From Faecalibacterium gallinarum (GTDB taxonomy: Bacteria; Bacillota; Clostridia; Oscillospirales; Ruminococcaceae), in assembly GCF_022180365.1 (NCBI RefSeq), contig NZ_BQKV01000007.1:1-64000 (forward strand): a stretch of DNA of 64,000 nucleotides, given 5' to 3'. Positions 43,189 to 52,564 of this stretch are shown one piece after another. Made by a program: the position numbers and the translations under genes. Position 1 is the first letter of the stretch, and every line of letters begins with the position of its first letter. The notes beneath the pieces were generated by a model. It had not been told where the DNA came from and did not search any database. It worked only from the letters and a program-made list of their open reading frames with translations.

Positions 43189-43217
43189 TTGCGGATTCTG
43201 CCCGGGAATGTTATACT
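43189..43217 (+). promoter_or_regulatory. Promoter of the LCP gene
   Basis: TTGCGG (43189-43194), 17 bases and TATACT (43212-43217) lie about 80 bases before the LCP start. Confidence 0.7.
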
Positions 43218-43294
43218 AATGCGTATGACGCAAAAGATCCGGGCGCCCGCCGGGCTGCCCGGCGGAATACAAAAGATCTGGAGGACACAAAACC

Positions 43295-44626
43295 ATGAGT
43301 GAAACGCCGCGTCACATCAAGACAGACCGGTCGCTGGGCGGCTCCTACGCCCCAGCCGGGGGCGCAGGCTCGCCTCGGGGCGGGCCGGGCCGGGGCCGCA
43401 GCGGCGGCGAACCCCCGCGCCGTCGGCGCAAGAAGAAACGCAGCCCCCGCTGGGTGCCGCTGGCGGTCACCCTGGCGGTGATCGCGGTGGTTTCCTGCGC
43501 GGTGGTCTACGCGGTGCAGTATGTGGCCCGGGTGGAGGAGAGCATCCGCCCCGAGTCGGACGCGCCCTCCATTGTTGAGGAGATCCAGACCATCGAGGAG
43601 TACAAGGGGGATGTGGTAAACATCCTGGTCTGCGGCCTGGACTATGAAGAGGGCCGCAACTACTCCGACGACCCCACCAGCAACGACGGCATGACGGATA
43701 TGATCCTCTACTGCCAGTTCGACATCAAGGGCGGGGCGCTGCGGATGCTCCAAATTCCCCGCAATACCCTGGTGACTACCAAGAACCGCACCGTCACCCT
43801 CTCCAGCGGCAAGACCTATGCCGCCTCCAACTACCAGATCAACTCGGTGGCCCTGTCCAATGGCGGCAGCATCGCCGCCCTGGCGGAGGTCATCTACGAC
43901 CAGTACAAGCTGCCCATCGACTACTATGTCACCATCGACATGCAGGCCCTCAAAGAGGTGGTGGACAACTTCGGCGGCATCGAGGTCTATATCCCCCACG
44001 ATATGGAGTTTGCGGGCAGCTTCCTGGCGCAGGGGTACCGCAACCTGGACGGCGCATCGGCGGAGTTCTTCGTCCGCAACCGCCACGGCGAGGGCTACCA
44101 GAACTCGGACATCGACCGGCTGAACATGCAGCGGTATTTCTACGCGGGCCTGTTCAAGCGGGCGCGGTCCATGTCGGCCACCGATATCCTCAACCAGATG
44201 CCCATTATCTTCAATAACTATATCCACACCGATATGGATCTGGTCACCCTGGGCAAGCTGGCCATGTCCTTCCTCAAGATTGACAGCGCCAACATCATGA
44301 TGGCCCAGACCCCGGTGTTCATGGGCGGGGATATCCCCTATGTGGGCGCCACCGACAGCTTCGCGGGTTACTCCTGCGTGGTGCCGGACGCTGGCTCCAT
44401 CGCCGAGCTGCTGAACACTTATTTCCGCAACTATACCGGGCCGGTGAGCGCCGAGGAGCTCAACCTCTGCACCGACGACTGGCCCCACGGCAGCTACTCC
44501 ACCAACGCCAATGTGCAGTTTGTGGGTCAGCTGGATAAAGAGGCCGACGACGCCATCCTGGAGGGCAACACCGACGTGGAGGGCGCTGTGACCACCGACG
44601 GCCAGGCCGCAGGCGGCCAGCCGTAA
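43295..44626 (+). CDS. LytR-CpsA-Psr family cell-wall ligase
   Basis: The 443-residue protein belongs to the LCP family, which attaches teichoic acids or polysaccharides to peptidoglycan. A cytoplasmic N-tail of about 48 residues is rich in Gly and Arg and ends in a basic cluster (PPRRRRKKKRSPR). One membrane segment follows (about residues 53-75), then the LCP domain (about 105-340) with NILVCGLDYE, MTDMILY, LQIPRNT, the catalytic-type Arg pair in FVRNRHGEGY and SDIDRLNMQR. Sugar polymer and exact role are unknown. It interrupts the common yqeK-rsfS neighbourhood. Confidence 0.9.
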   Translation: MSETPRHIKTDRSLGGSYAPAGGAGSPRGGPGRGRSGGEPPRRRRKKKRSPRWVPLAVTLAVIAVVSCAVVYAVQYVARVEESIRPESDAPSIVEEIQTIEEYKGDVVNILVCGLDYEEGRNYSDDPTSNDGMTDMILYCQFDIKGGALRMLQIPRNTLVTTKNRTVTLSSGKTYAASNYQINSVALSNGGSIAALAEVIYDQYKLPIDYYVTIDMQALKEVVDNFGGIEVYIPHDMEFAGSFLAQGYRNLDGASAEFFVRNRHGEGYQNSDIDRLNMQRYFYAGLFKRARSMSATDILNQMPIIFNNYIHTDMDLVTLGKLAMSFLKIDSANIMMAQTPVFMGGDIPYVGATDSFAGYSCVVPDAGSIAELLNTYFRNYTGPVSAEELNLCTDDWPHGSYSTNANVQFVGQLDKEADDAILEGNTDVEGAVTTDGQAAGGQP

Positions 44627-44693
44627 ACCCCGCTTATCCCGGCCGCCCTGGGGGCGCCGGTACATTTGCTGAACATGACAAGGAGCAACACAA

Positions 44694-45080
44694 ATGGAAA
44701 AGCAGATTGACAGCAAAACCCTTGCCATTGAGATCGCCAAGATCCTGGACGGCAAAAAAGCCCAGGACGTGCGGGTGCTCAAGGTCGAGGATCTGACCGT
44801 TCTGACCGATTATTTCGTCATCGCCTCCGGCACCTCCACCACCCAGGTGGCGGCGCTGGCCGATGAGGTGGACTACCAGCTCTCCCAGCGGGGGATCAAG
44901 CCCTACAACACCGAGGGCTTTGACTCCAAAAACTGGGTGCTGCTGGATTATTCCAGCGTGATTGTCCATGTGTTCGTGCCCAACACCCGCACCTATTACG
45001 ATCTGGAGCACCTGTGGGCAGACGGCGAGCCGGTGGATATTTCCGCCTACCTCAAGCCCGAGGAGGGCGCTGCGGAATAA
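44694..45080 (+). CDS. rsfS: Ribosome silencing factor RsfS
   Basis: The 128-residue protein matches RsfS (YbeB/Iojap), which binds L14 and blocks subunit joining when nutrients run low. Recognisable parts are [33 protein letters not shown] and [17 protein letters not shown] precedes the ATG. It is followed by leuS after a 121-base gap that holds a hairpin (CCCGCCGCC/GGCGGCGGG, 45116-45138) but no T-box motif. Confidence 0.95.
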   Translation: MEKQIDSKTLAIEIAKILDGKKAQDVRVLKVEDLTVLTDYFVIASGTSTTQVAALADEVDYQLSQRGIKPYNTEGFDSKNWVLLDYSSVIVHVFVPNTRTYYDLEHLWADGEPVDISAYLKPEEGAAE

Positions 45081-45115
45081 CCCCCGCGCCCCGAAAAGAA
45101 AAAAACGAATTCCTC

Positions 45116-45138
45116 CCCGCCGCCTTTCTGGCGGCGGG
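45116..45138 (+). terminator. Weak hairpin between rsfS and leuS
   Basis: CCCGCCGCC and GGCGGCGGG form a nine-base-pair stem with a five-base loop, followed by TTTGGGTT. The T-run is poor, so it may only partly terminate. A second GC-rich inverted repeat lies about 15 bases on. Confidence 0.4.
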
Positions 45139-45201
45139 TTTGGGTTGCGGCGGGGCAGCCCCTGCCGCAGTGATAGAAAAAAGTCTGGAGCTGATAACGA
45201 G

Positions 45202-47751
45202 ATGAAATACGATTACAAGGCCGTTGAGGCCAAGTGGCAGAAGGTCTGGGAAGACGAAAAGACCTTCCACGCCGAGATCGACCACAAAAAGCCCAAATTC
45301 TACGCCCTGGTGGAGTTCCCCTACCCCTCCGGCGCGGGCCTGCATGTGGGCCACCCCCGCAGCTATACTGCGCTGGACGTGGTCTCCCGCAAGCGCCGTC
45401 AGTGCGGCTACAACGTCCTGTACCCCATGGGCTGGGACGCTTTCGGCCTGCCCACCGAGAACTTCGCCATGAAGAACCACATCCACCCGGCCATCGTGAC
45501 CAAGCAGAATGTGGACCACTTCCGCAGCCAGCTCAAGGCCCTGGGCTTCTCGTTCGACTGGGACCGCGAGGTCAACACCACCGACCCCTCTTACTACAAG
45601 TGGACCCAGTGGATCTTCCTCCAGCTGTACAAGCACGGCCTGGCTTACAAGAAGGAAATGAACGTCAACTGGTGCACCGGCTGCAAGTGCGTTCTGGCCA
45701 ACGAAGAGGTGGTCAACGGCGTCTGCGAGCGGTGCGGCAGCGAGGTGGTCCACCGGGTCAAGAGCCAGTGGATGCTCAAGATCACCGAGTACGCCGACAA
45801 GCTGATCGACGGCCTGGACGGCCTGGATTACATCGAGCGGGTGGCCACCCAGCAGAAGAACTGGATCGGCCGCAGCTACGGCGCCGAGGTCAACTTCACC
45901 ACCACCTCCGGCGATACCCTGACCGTCTACACCACCCGGTGCGACACCCTGTTCGGCGCCACCTACATGGTCGTCTCCCCCGAGCACAAGCTGGTCAAGG
46001 AGTGGCTGGAAAAGGGCGTCATCAAAAATGCCGACGAGGTCAAGGCCTACCAGGCCGAGGCCGCCCGCAAGAGCGACTTTGAGCGCACCGAGATCAACAA
46101 GGAAAAGACCGGCGTCAAGCTGGAGGGCGTCCGGGGCATCAACCCGGTGAACGAGACCGAGATCCCCATCTTCATCTCGGACTACGTCCTGGCCACCTAC
46201 GGCACCGGCGCCATCATGGCCGTGCCCGCCCACGATACCCGCGACTGGGAGTTCGCCAAGAAGTTCGGCCTGCCCATCGTGGAGGTCGTCAAGGGCGAGA
46301 CCCCCTCGAACCTCGATGAGGCCGCCTTTACCGACGTGGCCACCGGCACCCTGGTGAACTCCGGTTTCCTGGACGGCCTGTCCGTCACCGACGCCAAGGC
46401 CAAGATGGTGGCCTGGCTGGAAGAGACCGGCAAGGGCCGCGAGAAGGTCAACTACAAGCTCCGTGACTGGGTGTTCAGCCGCCAGCGTTACTGGGGCGAG
46501 CCCATCCCCATGGTCTACTGCGAGAAGTGCGGCTGGCAGCCCCTGCCCGAGAGCAGCCTGCCCCTGACCCTGCCCGACATCACCGACTTTGAGCCGGGCC
46601 CCGACGGCGAGAGCCCCCTGGCCCGCCACACCGACTGGGTCAAGACCACCTGCCCCTGCTGCGGCGGCCCCGCCACCCGCGAGACCGACACCATGCCCCA
46701 GTGGGCTGGCTCCTCCTGGTACTTCCTGCGGTATATGGACCCCCACTGCGAGGACGCCCTGGCCTCCAAGGAGGCCCTGGAGTACTGGTCCCCGGTGGAT
46801 TGGTACAACGGCGGCATGGAGCACACCACCCTGCACCTGCTGTACAGCCGGTTCTGGCACAAGTTCCTCTATGACATCGGTGTGGTTCCCACTGCCGAGC
46901 CCTACCAGAAGCGGACGGCCCACGGCATGATCCTGGGCCTGAACCCCCACAGCTTTGTCAACCTGCCCGCCGAGGAGAAGGAGCAGCTGCTGGCCCAGTA
47001 CGGCAGCCAGAAGGCCGCCGAAAAGGCCCTGGAGGAGAAGTACGGTGAGATGGTCCGCCACCCCATCGTCAAGATGTCCAAGAGCCTGGGCAACGTCATC
47101 AACCCCGACGAGGTGGTGGACACCTACGGCGCCGACACCATGCGTCTGTATGAGATGTTCATGGGCGACTTCGAGCAGGCTGCCCCCTGGCAGACTTCCG
47201 CCATCGCGGGCTGCAACCGGTTCCTGGACCGCGTCTGGGCTCTGTCTGAGAAGCTGGTCCCCGGCGAGGGCTACCGCCCCGAGATCGAGACCCTGATGCA
47301 CCAGACCATCAAGAAGGTCAGCGCCGACATCGAGGGCCTGAAGATGAACACCGCCATCGCCCAAATGATGACCCTGGTGAACGCCCTGTACGACAACGGC
47401 GGCGCCACCAAGGCCGAGTTCGAGACCCTGGTTCAGCTTTTGAACCCCTTCGCTCCCCACATGACCGAGGAGCTGTGGGAGAAGCTGGGCCACAGCCACA
47501 ATGAGCAGCTGGCCTACTACCCCTGGCCCACCTACGAGGAGGCCAAGTGCGTCGAGGCCATGGTGGAGATCGCCGTCCAGGTCAACGGCAAGGTCAAGGC
47601 CCGCCTGAAGGTGCCCGCCGACGTGACCTCGGAGGCCGCCATCGCTGCCGCCAAGGCCGACCCCGCCGTGGCTGCCGCCCTGGAGGGCAAGACCCTGGTC
47701 AAGGAAATTTACGTCAAGGGCCGCCTGGTGAACCTGGCTGCCAAGGGCTAA
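45202..47751 (+). CDS. leuS: Leucyl-tRNA synthetase
   Basis: The 849-residue class Ia synthetase charges tRNA-Leu. It has the HIGH-type motif as HVGHPRSY (about residue 50), the KMSKS loop as [15 protein letters not shown] (about residue 628), and the CP1 editing domain between them with TYMVVSPEH and [16 protein letters not shown]. The ATG at 45202 has GGAG 11 bases upstream. No T-box leader is visible, unlike many Firmicute synthetase genes. Confidence 0.97.
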   Translation: MKYDYKAVEAKWQKVWEDEKTFHAEIDHKKPKFYALVEFPYPSGAGLHVGHPRSYTALDVVSRKRRQCGYNVLYPMGWDAFGLPTENFAMKNHIHPAIVTKQNVDHFRSQLKALGFSFDWDREVNTTDPSYYKWTQWIFLQLYKHGLAYKKEMNVNWCTGCKCVLANEEVVNGVCERCGSEVVHRVKSQWMLKITEYADKLIDGLDGLDYIERVATQQKNWIGRSYGAEVNFTTTSGDTLTVYTTRCDTLFGATYMVVSPEHKLVKEWLEKGVIKNADEVKAYQAEAARKSDFERTEINKEKTGVKLEGVRGINPVNETEIPIFISDYVLATYGTGAIMAVPAHDTRDWEFAKKFGLPIVEVVKGETPSNLDEAAFTDVATGTLVNSGFLDGLSVTDAKAKMVAWLEETGKGREKVNYKLRDWVFSRQRYWGEPIPMVYCEKCGWQPLPESSLPLTLPDITDFEPGPDGESPLARHTDWVKTTCPCCGGPATRETDTMPQWAGSSWYFLRYMDPHCEDALASKEALEYWSPVDWYNGGMEHTTLHLLYSRFWHKFLYDIGVVPTAEPYQKRTAHGMILGLNPHSFVNLPAEEKEQLLAQYGSQKAAEKALEEKYGEMVRHPIVKMSKSLGNVINPDEVVDTYGADTMRLYEMFMGDFEQAAPWQTSAIAGCNRFLDRVWALSEKLVPGEGYRPEIETLMHQTIKKVSADIEGLKMNTAIAQMMTLVNALYDNGGATKAEFETLVQLLNPFAPHMTEELWEKLGHSHNEQLAYYPWPTYEEAKCVEAMVEIAVQVNGKVKARLKVPADVTSEAAIAAAKADPAVAAALEGKTLVKEIYVKGRLVNLAAKG

Positions 47752-47815
47752 GCGCATCGCCCCGGATCGTTCACGGAATTTTTAAAATTATACTCCAAAA
47801 ATCTTTCCAAAAAGG

Positions 47816-47844
47816 TTGACGAACCAAAGAAAATGCGCTATACT
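47816..47844 (+). promoter_or_regulatory. Promoter of rpsU
   Basis: TTGACG (47816-47821), 17 bases and TATACT (47839-47844) form a strong promoter. It leaves a leader of about 55 bases before rpsU. Confidence 0.85.
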
Positions 47845-47907
47845 GTCTACTGTTAGTTACCATGTAACAACGAAATTCCTGCCTCACGGTCCAAGGGAGG
47901 GAATAAG

Positions 47908-48084
47908 ATGTCGGAAATTCGTGTTAAAGAGGGCGAGTCGCTGGAAAGCGCACTGCGTCGCTTTAAGCGCAGCACTGCTCGCAGCGGTGTGCTCGCAGAG
48001 GTTCGTAAGCGCGAGGCTTACGAGAAGCCCTCTGTTCGCCGCAAGAAGAAGTCTGAAGCAGCCCGCAAGCGCAAGTTCAAGTAA
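47908..48084 (+). CDS. rpsU: 30S ribosomal protein S21
   Basis: This short gene encodes a 58-residue basic protein starting [20 protein letters not shown] and ending in a Lys/Arg-rich tail ([14 protein letters not shown]). It matches S21, which sits near the anti-Shine-Dalgarno end of 16S rRNA. AAGGGAGGGAA precedes the ATG. It has its own strong promoter and terminator. Codon use is that of a highly expressed gene. Confidence 0.96.
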   Translation: MSEIRVKEGESLESALRRFKRSTARSGVLAEVRKREAYEKPSVRRKKKSEAARKRKFK

Positions 48085-48132
48085 TTGAACCCTTCGTTGC
48101 TTTTAGATCCTTCGCGTTGCTAACGCCGATGT

Positions 48133-48162
48133 GGGAGAACCTGTTCAGGTTCTCCCATTTTT
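48133..48162 (+). terminator. Terminator of rpsU
   Basis: GGGAGAACC (48133-48141) pairs with GGTTCTCCC (48148-48156), followed by ATTTTTG. It ends the rpsU transcript before yqeG. Confidence 0.85.
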
Positions 48163-48199
48163 GTTTCTAAGCCCCACAGTCTGGAAGGAGCTTATCTCT

Positions 48200-48703
48200 A
48201 TGCTGATTACCCCGGAATATGTTTTCAAGGACGTCACCCGCATCACCCCGGCCTTTCTGGCCGAAAAGGGAATCACCGCCCTGGTGCTGGACATTGACAA
48301 CACCCTCACCGGCGACGGCAGCCAGGAGCTGACGGATGATGTGGCCGCCTGGCTGGAAGAAATGAAAGCCGCCGGCATCGGTCTGACCCTGGTCTCCAAC
48401 GGCGCTCCCAAGCGGGTGGCGCCCTTCGCCAAAAAGCTGGGCATGCAATACGTCTGCAGGGCGGCCAAACCTCTGACCCTGGGCCTGCGTGTGGCCCGGC
48501 GACGGCTGGGGGTGCCCCGGAAGCAGATGGCCATGGTGGGGGACCAGCTCTACTGTGACCGGCTGGCCGCGGCCCTCTACGGCATCCCGGCCTTTATGGT
48601 GGTGCCCCGGGGCCCGGACATCGGCCCCCAGGTCAAGCTGAAACGCAAATGGGAGCGCCGCCACTGGCAGGAGTACTACGACCGGGGAGGGAAGCTGCTG
48701 TGA
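48200..48703 (+). CDS. YqeG family HAD-IIIA phosphatase
   Basis: The 167-residue protein is a HAD phosphatase of the YqeG group. Motif I is LVLDIDNTLTGDG with the two catalytic Asp, motif II is LVSNGAP, the motif III Lys lies near RAAKPL, and motif IV is MVGDQLYCD. Related proteins act on small phosphates such as phosphatidylglycerophosphate in other lineages; the substrate here is not known. AAGGAG lies nine bases before the ATG. The stop overlaps the GTG of the next gene. Confidence 0.9.
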   Translation: MLITPEYVFKDVTRITPAFLAEKGITALVLDIDNTLTGDGSQELTDDVAAWLEEMKAAGIGLTLVSNGAPKRVAPFAKKLGMQYVCRAAKPLTLGLRVARRRLGVPRKQMAMVGDQLYCDRLAAALYGIPAFMVVPRGPDIGPQVKLKRKWERRHWQEYYDRGGKLL

Positions 48704-49572
48704 GCGGAACAGACTGGAAGATTCGATTCGGCACCGCCGGCGAGAGCGACAGCTTCGCCGCCCAGGGGTACAAGACCAGCCTGGACATCCCCGCCTATAC
48801 CGCCGGGATGGGGCTGGACGCTTTCGAGTACCAGTGCGGCCACGGCGTCCGCCTGGGGGTGGAAAAGGCCGGCAAGATGGCCGCTGCCGCCCGGGAGAGG
48901 GGGATCCTCTTCAGCGTCCACGCGCCCTATTATATCAGCATGTCCAGCCTGGAGGAGGAGAAGCGTCTCAACAGCATCCACTATCTGCTCCAGAGCTGCG
49001 AGGTCTGCCGGGCCCTGGGAGGCCGCCGGGTGATCTTCCACTCGGGCAGCTGCGGCAAGCAGAGCCGGGAGGCCGCCCTGGAAAAAGCCCTGGACACCAT
49101 GCGCCGGGCCGTGGAGGCCCTGGACGAGGCGGGCTATGGGGATATGACCCTCTGCCCTGAGACCATGGGAAAGATCGGCCAGCTGGGCACCCTGGAAGAA
49201 GTGCTGGCCCTCTGCGGGGTGGACAAACGGATCACCCCCTGCATCGACTTCGGGCACCTGAACGCCCGCACCCTGGGGGGCATCCAGACCAAAGCGGACT
49301 ACGCCGCCATCCTGGACAGGCTGGGCGAGGCCCTGGGGGATGAGCGGGCCGCCCGGTTCCATGTCCACTTCTCCCGCATTGAGTATTCCGCCGGGGGCGA
49401 AAAACGCCACTGGACCTTTGCCGAGACCCAGTTCGGCCCCGAGCCTGAGCCCCTGATGGAGCTTTTGGCCCAGCGGGGGCTGGAGCCAGTGGTGATCTGT
49501 GAGAGCGCCGGTACCCAGGCCGAGGACGCCCAGACCATGCAGGCGCTCTACCGGGCCGCTTTAAAGGGTTGA
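48700..49572 (+). CDS. TIM-barrel protein of the endonuclease IV (Nfo) superfamily
   Basis: The 290-residue protein has the metal-ligand pattern of endonuclease IV-like TIM barrels: His in FSVHAPYYISM, His in VIFHSGS, Glu in CPETMGKIG, Asp-His in CIDFGHLNA, His in HVHFSR and Glu in VICESAG. Classical Nfo cuts DNA at abasic sites; this branch differs in spacing, so a nuclease role is likely but unproven. It starts with GTG, overlapping the yqeG stop, after a GGGGAGGG ribosome-binding site. Confidence 0.82.
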   Translation: MSGTDWKIRFGTAGESDSFAAQGYKTSLDIPAYTAGMGLDAFEYQCGHGVRLGVEKAGKMAAAARERGILFSVHAPYYISMSSLEEEKRLNSIHYLLQSCEVCRALGGRRVIFHSGSCGKQSREAALEKALDTMRRAVEALDEAGYGDMTLCPETMGKIGQLGTLEEVLALCGVDKRITPCIDFGHLNARTLGGIQTKADYAAILDRLGEALGDERAARFHVHFSRIEYSAGGEKRHWTFAETQFGPEPEPLMELLAQRGLEPVVICESAGTQAEDAQTMQALYRAALKG

Positions 49573-49609
49573 AGGAATGCTGCTTTTCCCGCTTTTTTGC
49601 CCAAACCCC

Positions 49610-49638
49610 TTGCCAAACCGAGCGTGATTGGGTAAAAT
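49610..49638 (+). promoter_or_regulatory. Promoter of efp
   Basis: TTGCCA (49610-49615), 17 bases and TAAAAT (49633-49638) lie about 55 bases before the efp ATG. Confidence 0.75.
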
Positions 49639-49691
49639 AAATTAAGATATGCGTAAGCATCAGACACTAACACTTAATGGAGGAATTCCGT

Positions 49692-50249
49692 ATGATTTCT
49701 GCAGGCGAGTTTCGCAATGGCGTGACCTTTGAGCAGGACGGCCAGGTTCTTCAGGTCGTTGAGTTCCAGCACGTCAAGCCCGGCAAGGGCGCTGCCTTTG
49801 TTCGCACCAAGACCAAGAACGTGATTACCGGCTCTGTGGTTGAGACCAGCTACAACCCGACCGCTAAGTTCCCCCAGGCTTTCATCGAGCGCAAGGACGT
49901 CACCTACAGCTACGCTGACGGCGATCTGTACCACTTCATGGACAACGAGACCTACGACGATATCCCCGTCAACGCCTCCGATGTGCCCGATAACTTCAAG
50001 TTCTGCAAGGAGAACGAGGTCTGCAAGCTGCTGAGCTACAAGGGCAAGGTCTTCAGCGTTGAGATCCCCAACTTCATCGAGCTGACCGTCACCGCTACCG
50101 AGCCGGGTGTCCGCGGCAACACCGCCACCAACACCCTGAAGCCCGCTACTGTGGAGACCGGTGCAGAGCTGCGCGTGCCCCTGTTCATCAACGAGGGCGA
50201 CGTCATCCGCATCGACACCCGCACCGGCGAGTATATGGAGCGCGTCTAA
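49692..50249 (+). CDS. efp: Elongation factor P
   Basis: The 185-residue factor relieves ribosome stalling at polyproline stretches. The KOW-like N-domain contains [16 protein letters not shown], whose tip residue is Lys, the position that may carry a modification. Two OB domains follow, with the EF-P signature [19 protein letters not shown] in the last one. The ATG at 49692 has GGAGG upstream. It has its own promoter and terminator. Confidence 0.97.
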   Translation: MISAGEFRNGVTFEQDGQVLQVVEFQHVKPGKGAAFVRTKTKNVITGSVVETSYNPTAKFPQAFIERKDVTYSYADGDLYHFMDNETYDDIPVNASDVPDNFKFCKENEVCKLLSYKGKVFSVEIPNFIELTVTATEPGVRGNTATNTLKPATVETGAELRVPLFINEGDVIRIDTRTGEYMERV

Positions 50250-50262
50250 TTGGAATCCCGAA

Positions 50263-50296
50263 CCGGGCCGACGGGGTGCCGTCTGCCCGGTTTTTT
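50263..50296 (+). terminator. Terminator of efp
   Basis: CCGGGC (50263-50268) pairs with GCCCGG (50285-50290), enclosing a second stem GACGG/CCGTC, followed by six T. Confidence 0.85.
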
Positions 50297-50328
50297 AAAA
50301 TCAATCACTTTTTTGGGAGGAACAGAGT

Positions 50329-50883
50329 ATGGAACTGACCGAAAAGGCTGCCTATCTGAAGGGGCTGATCGAGGGCCTGGGCGTGGATGACTCCACCAAG
50401 GAGGGCAAAATCATCCGGGCGATGAGCGAACTGCTGGGCGAGATGGCCGCGTCCATCCATGAGATCGACGACGACCTCAGCCAGGTGTACGACGATGTGG
50501 ATGCTCTGTGCAACGAGGTGGAGGATCTGGAAGCCGACCTCTACGAGGATGAGGACGAGGACGACGAGGATGACGATTCCACCGACCCCTGCTATGAGGT
50601 GGATTGCCCCCACTGCGGCGAGACCGTCTATGTGACCGAGGAAGATCTGGAAGAGGGCGAGGCCTTCTGCACCAGCTGCGGCAAATCTTTTGAGATTGCC
50701 CTGGCCCCGGACGACGAGGACGAGGAAGAAGCCGAGGAGGCCGACGAGGAGCCGGCCCGCTATGAGGTCACCTGCCCCAGCTGCGGCGCCGTAACGGTCC
50801 TGGACGAGGATACCCTCATGGAGGGCAAGGCCTTCTGCTCCGGCTGTGGCCAGCCCCTGGAGCTGGAGGTCACCGAGGAGTAA
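50329..50883 (+). CDS. CD1247 N-terminal domain-type acidic zinc-ribbon protein
   Basis: The 184-residue protein begins with a helical domain (about residues 1-60, LTEKAAYLKGLIEGLGVDDS) known from the clostridial CD1247 group. An extremely acidic stretch follows (about 72-86). Two zinc-ribbon modules come next, CPHCG...CTSCG (about 93-118) and CPSCG...CSGCG (about 150-176), separated by another acidic linker. The function of the family is unknown. TGGGAGGAA precedes the ATG. Confidence 0.82.
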   Translation: MELTEKAAYLKGLIEGLGVDDSTKEGKIIRAMSELLGEMAASIHEIDDDLSQVYDDVDALCNEVEDLEADLYEDEDEDDEDDDSTDPCYEVDCPHCGETVYVTEEDLEEGEAFCTSCGKSFEIALAPDDEDEEEAEEADEEPARYEVTCPSCGAVTVLDEDTLMEGKAFCSGCGQPLELEVTEE

Positions 50884-50913
50884 TTCCTCCGCCTTGCAAC
50901 AAAACCCACAAAA

Positions 50914-50943
50914 AAGAACCCCTGCCGTTTGGCAGGGGTTCTT
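50914..50943 (-). terminator. Terminator of the 99-residue unknown gene
   Basis: AAGAACCCCTGCC and GGCAGGGGTTCTT form a 13-base-pair stem with a four-base loop. On the minus strand the stem is followed by a T-run. It probably serves both convergent genes. Confidence 0.85.
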
Positions 50944-50948
50944 CTGGT

Positions 50949-51248
50949 TTATTTGGCAGGCTGCGAGGATTTGATGGCTTTTTCCAGCCAGATGCCGCCG
51001 ATGTCCAGCGCGTTGTACAGGCCGTGCTTGGTGGTCTGGCGGGCGATGCGCTCCTGCGGGGCCTTGGTGGTGTCGGTGGAGAGCAGCATCAGATGCACTT
51101 TGTCGGCTACCTGCTGGTCGCCCATGGAGGCCGTGGTTAAAATCTGCAGGTAGAGCACATACGGATCGGTCATCTTGCCGTAATACAGCTCGTTGTCCTT
51201 GCGGACCAGGGGCTTGCCTTTATAAGTCAATTTCGGAGTAAATGGCAT
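50949..51248 (-). CDS. Small protein of unknown function
   Basis: I do not recognise this 99-residue product. It starts MPFTPKLTYKGKPLVRKDN and has no cysteine, signal peptide or membrane segment. The middle (YVLYLQILTTASM) and the end (HGLYNALDIGGIWLEKAIK) look like alpha-helices, and the N-terminal third looks like beta-strands. The ATG at 51248 has GGGAGG at nine bases. A promoter and a strong terminator flank it, so it is a well-formed single-gene unit. It may be a small regulatory or structural protein; nothing in the context tells which. Confidence 0.75.
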   Translation of the reverse strand: MPFTPKLTYKGKPLVRKDNELYYGKMTDPYVLYLQILTTASMGDQQVADKVHLMLLSTDTTKAPQERIARQTTKHGLYNALDIGGIWLEKAIKSSQPAK

Positions 51249-51282
51249 CGAAAAAACCTCCCTGTCATAAAGATTCTTTTCT

Positions 51283-51312
51283 AGTATAACATAAAACAAA
51301 GAGTAATACAAA
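51283..51312 (-). promoter_or_regulatory. Promoter of the 99-residue unknown gene
   Basis: On the minus strand TTTGTA (51307-51312), 18 bases and TATACT (51283-51288) precede the gene by about 40 bases. Confidence 0.55.
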
Positions 51313-51361
51313 CTTAAATTTGGCCCGCCGCTGGGCAGACTGTGAAGTTTTTCCTTATCTC

Positions 51362-51390
51362 TTGAAGGGTACCGGGGGGTGCTGTATAAT
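51362..51390 (+). promoter_or_regulatory. Promoter of the SGNH hydrolase gene
   Basis: TTGAAG (51362-51367), 17 bases and a consensus TATAAT (51385-51390) lie about 77 bases before the ATG. Confidence 0.7.
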
Positions 51391-51466
51391 GGTTATACTA
51401 AGACCGGGCGGGCCGGCTGTGCCCCGGCGCAGCCGGCCCCCACCCCCCAAAGGAGGTTTGTCTGCC

Positions 51467-52492
51467 ATGGCGGATTATCAGGAATATCGTCGCCGGGTGC
51501 TGCACCGGCGCTGGCGCAGAATGTTTATGTCGGCAGCTTTGTTTTTGGTGCTGCTGCTGCTGGTGATGCTGGCGTTATTGTGGCGCCGGTTTTTCCCGGT
51601 GCGGCTCCACTCGGCCCAGGCGGAACAGACTCTGCTGGCCCGGACGCTGCCCAGCAGCGACTGGAGCACCCTCGACTACACCCGGCAGGAGGGGCTGGTG
51701 GTCCAAACTCTGGCCGACGGCTCTACGGCGATGGATTTCCGGCTGGCGTCCCTGCCGAAGAACGAGGGGGAGCCGGTGGATCTGAGCTATTTCAACGACG
51801 TGACGTTTTTGGGCGACAGCCTGACCCAGGGGTTCCAGATCTATGACACCGGGCTGCCTAACGCCCACTACTGTGCCTACCGCGGGGTGGGCCCCAACGC
51901 AGTGGTCAACGGGACAACCTGTACCCGGGTGGACGGCCAGACCGAGATTCCCATGGAGGCCCTGGTGGCCAGCCAGCCCAAGGCGGTTTATATCCTGCTG
52001 GGCACCAACGTCCTCACCCGGGACACCGATTATTCGGGCTTCCTCTCCTACTATGGCCGGATGCTGGATATGATCCGCCAGGCTCTGCCCGATGCGGTCA
52101 TCTATGTCCAGTCCATCACCCCGGTCCGGCCCGAGGTCCGCACCAAGGAGAACCACGACGGAATGTACGGCGAGCGGTTCTGCCGGGTGAACAATGACCT
52201 GGCGGCCCTGGCCCTGGAAAAGGGATGTATCTTCCTGAATCTGTGGGAGTTCCTGGCCGACGAGAGCGGGAACTTGAAGGTGGAGTACGCCCAGCCGGAC
52301 GGCTACCATCTGACCAGCGCCGGCTACGCCGCCTGGGTGGAGTACCTGCGGACCCACGCCGTCCCTCTGCCCACCGCCAGCGCTCCGGCCCCGAATTTAG
52401 GGGGCTCTGCGCTGGATGAGACCAACCTCGAGCAGGCAGCTTCCGCAGACGCTGCGGCCTCTGCGGCGGCCAGCAGTTCAGCGGCGGCCTAA
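51467..52492 (+). CDS. Membrane-anchored SGNH/GDSL hydrolase
   Basis: The 341-residue protein has a short basic cytoplasmic end, one membrane segment (about residues 20-42) and an extracellular SGNH domain. Block I is VTFLGDSLTQGF with the nucleophile Ser, block III is LLGTNVL, and block V is DGYHLT with the Asp-His pair. Such enzymes remove or move acyl groups, for example acetyl groups of wall polymers; the substrate here is unknown. The C-terminus is a low-complexity Ala/Ser tail of about 35 residues. AAAGGAGG precedes the ATG. Confidence 0.85.
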   Translation: MADYQEYRRRVLHRRWRRMFMSAALFLVLLLLVMLALLWRRFFPVRLHSAQAEQTLLARTLPSSDWSTLDYTRQEGLVVQTLADGSTAMDFRLASLPKNEGEPVDLSYFNDVTFLGDSLTQGFQIYDTGLPNAHYCAYRGVGPNAVVNGTTCTRVDGQTEIPMEALVASQPKAVYILLGTNVLTRDTDYSGFLSYYGRMLDMIRQALPDAVIYVQSITPVRPEVRTKENHDGMYGERFCRVNNDLAALALEKGCIFLNLWEFLADESGNLKVEYAQPDGYHLTSAGYAAWVEYLRTHAVPLPTASAPAPNLGGSALDETNLEQAASADAAASAAASSSAAA

Positions 52493-52503
52493 CTGAAAAC
52501 ACA

Positions 52504-52536
52504 AGAGGGCAGCCCCCACTTCGGGGGCTGCCCTCT
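52504..52536. terminator. Bidirectional terminator between SGNH gene and fhs
   Basis: AGAGGGCAGCCCCC and GGGGGCTGCCCTCT form a 14-base-pair stem with a five-base loop between convergent genes. T-tails are short on both strands. Confidence 0.75.
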
Positions 52537-52564
52537 CTTTATGGGTAATTTTTCAGAAACAGGA

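Noticed and set aside
45081-45201. T-box leader before leuS
   Set aside because: No conserved T-box sequence and no specifier stem are visible. The gap is too short and holds only GC-rich inverted repeats.
45052-47757. Open frame of about 900 codons opposite leuS
   Set aside because: The plus frame encodes a full leucyl-tRNA synthetase. The opposite frame is Gly/Val/His-rich with no recognisable domain, as expected for a GC-rich shadow.
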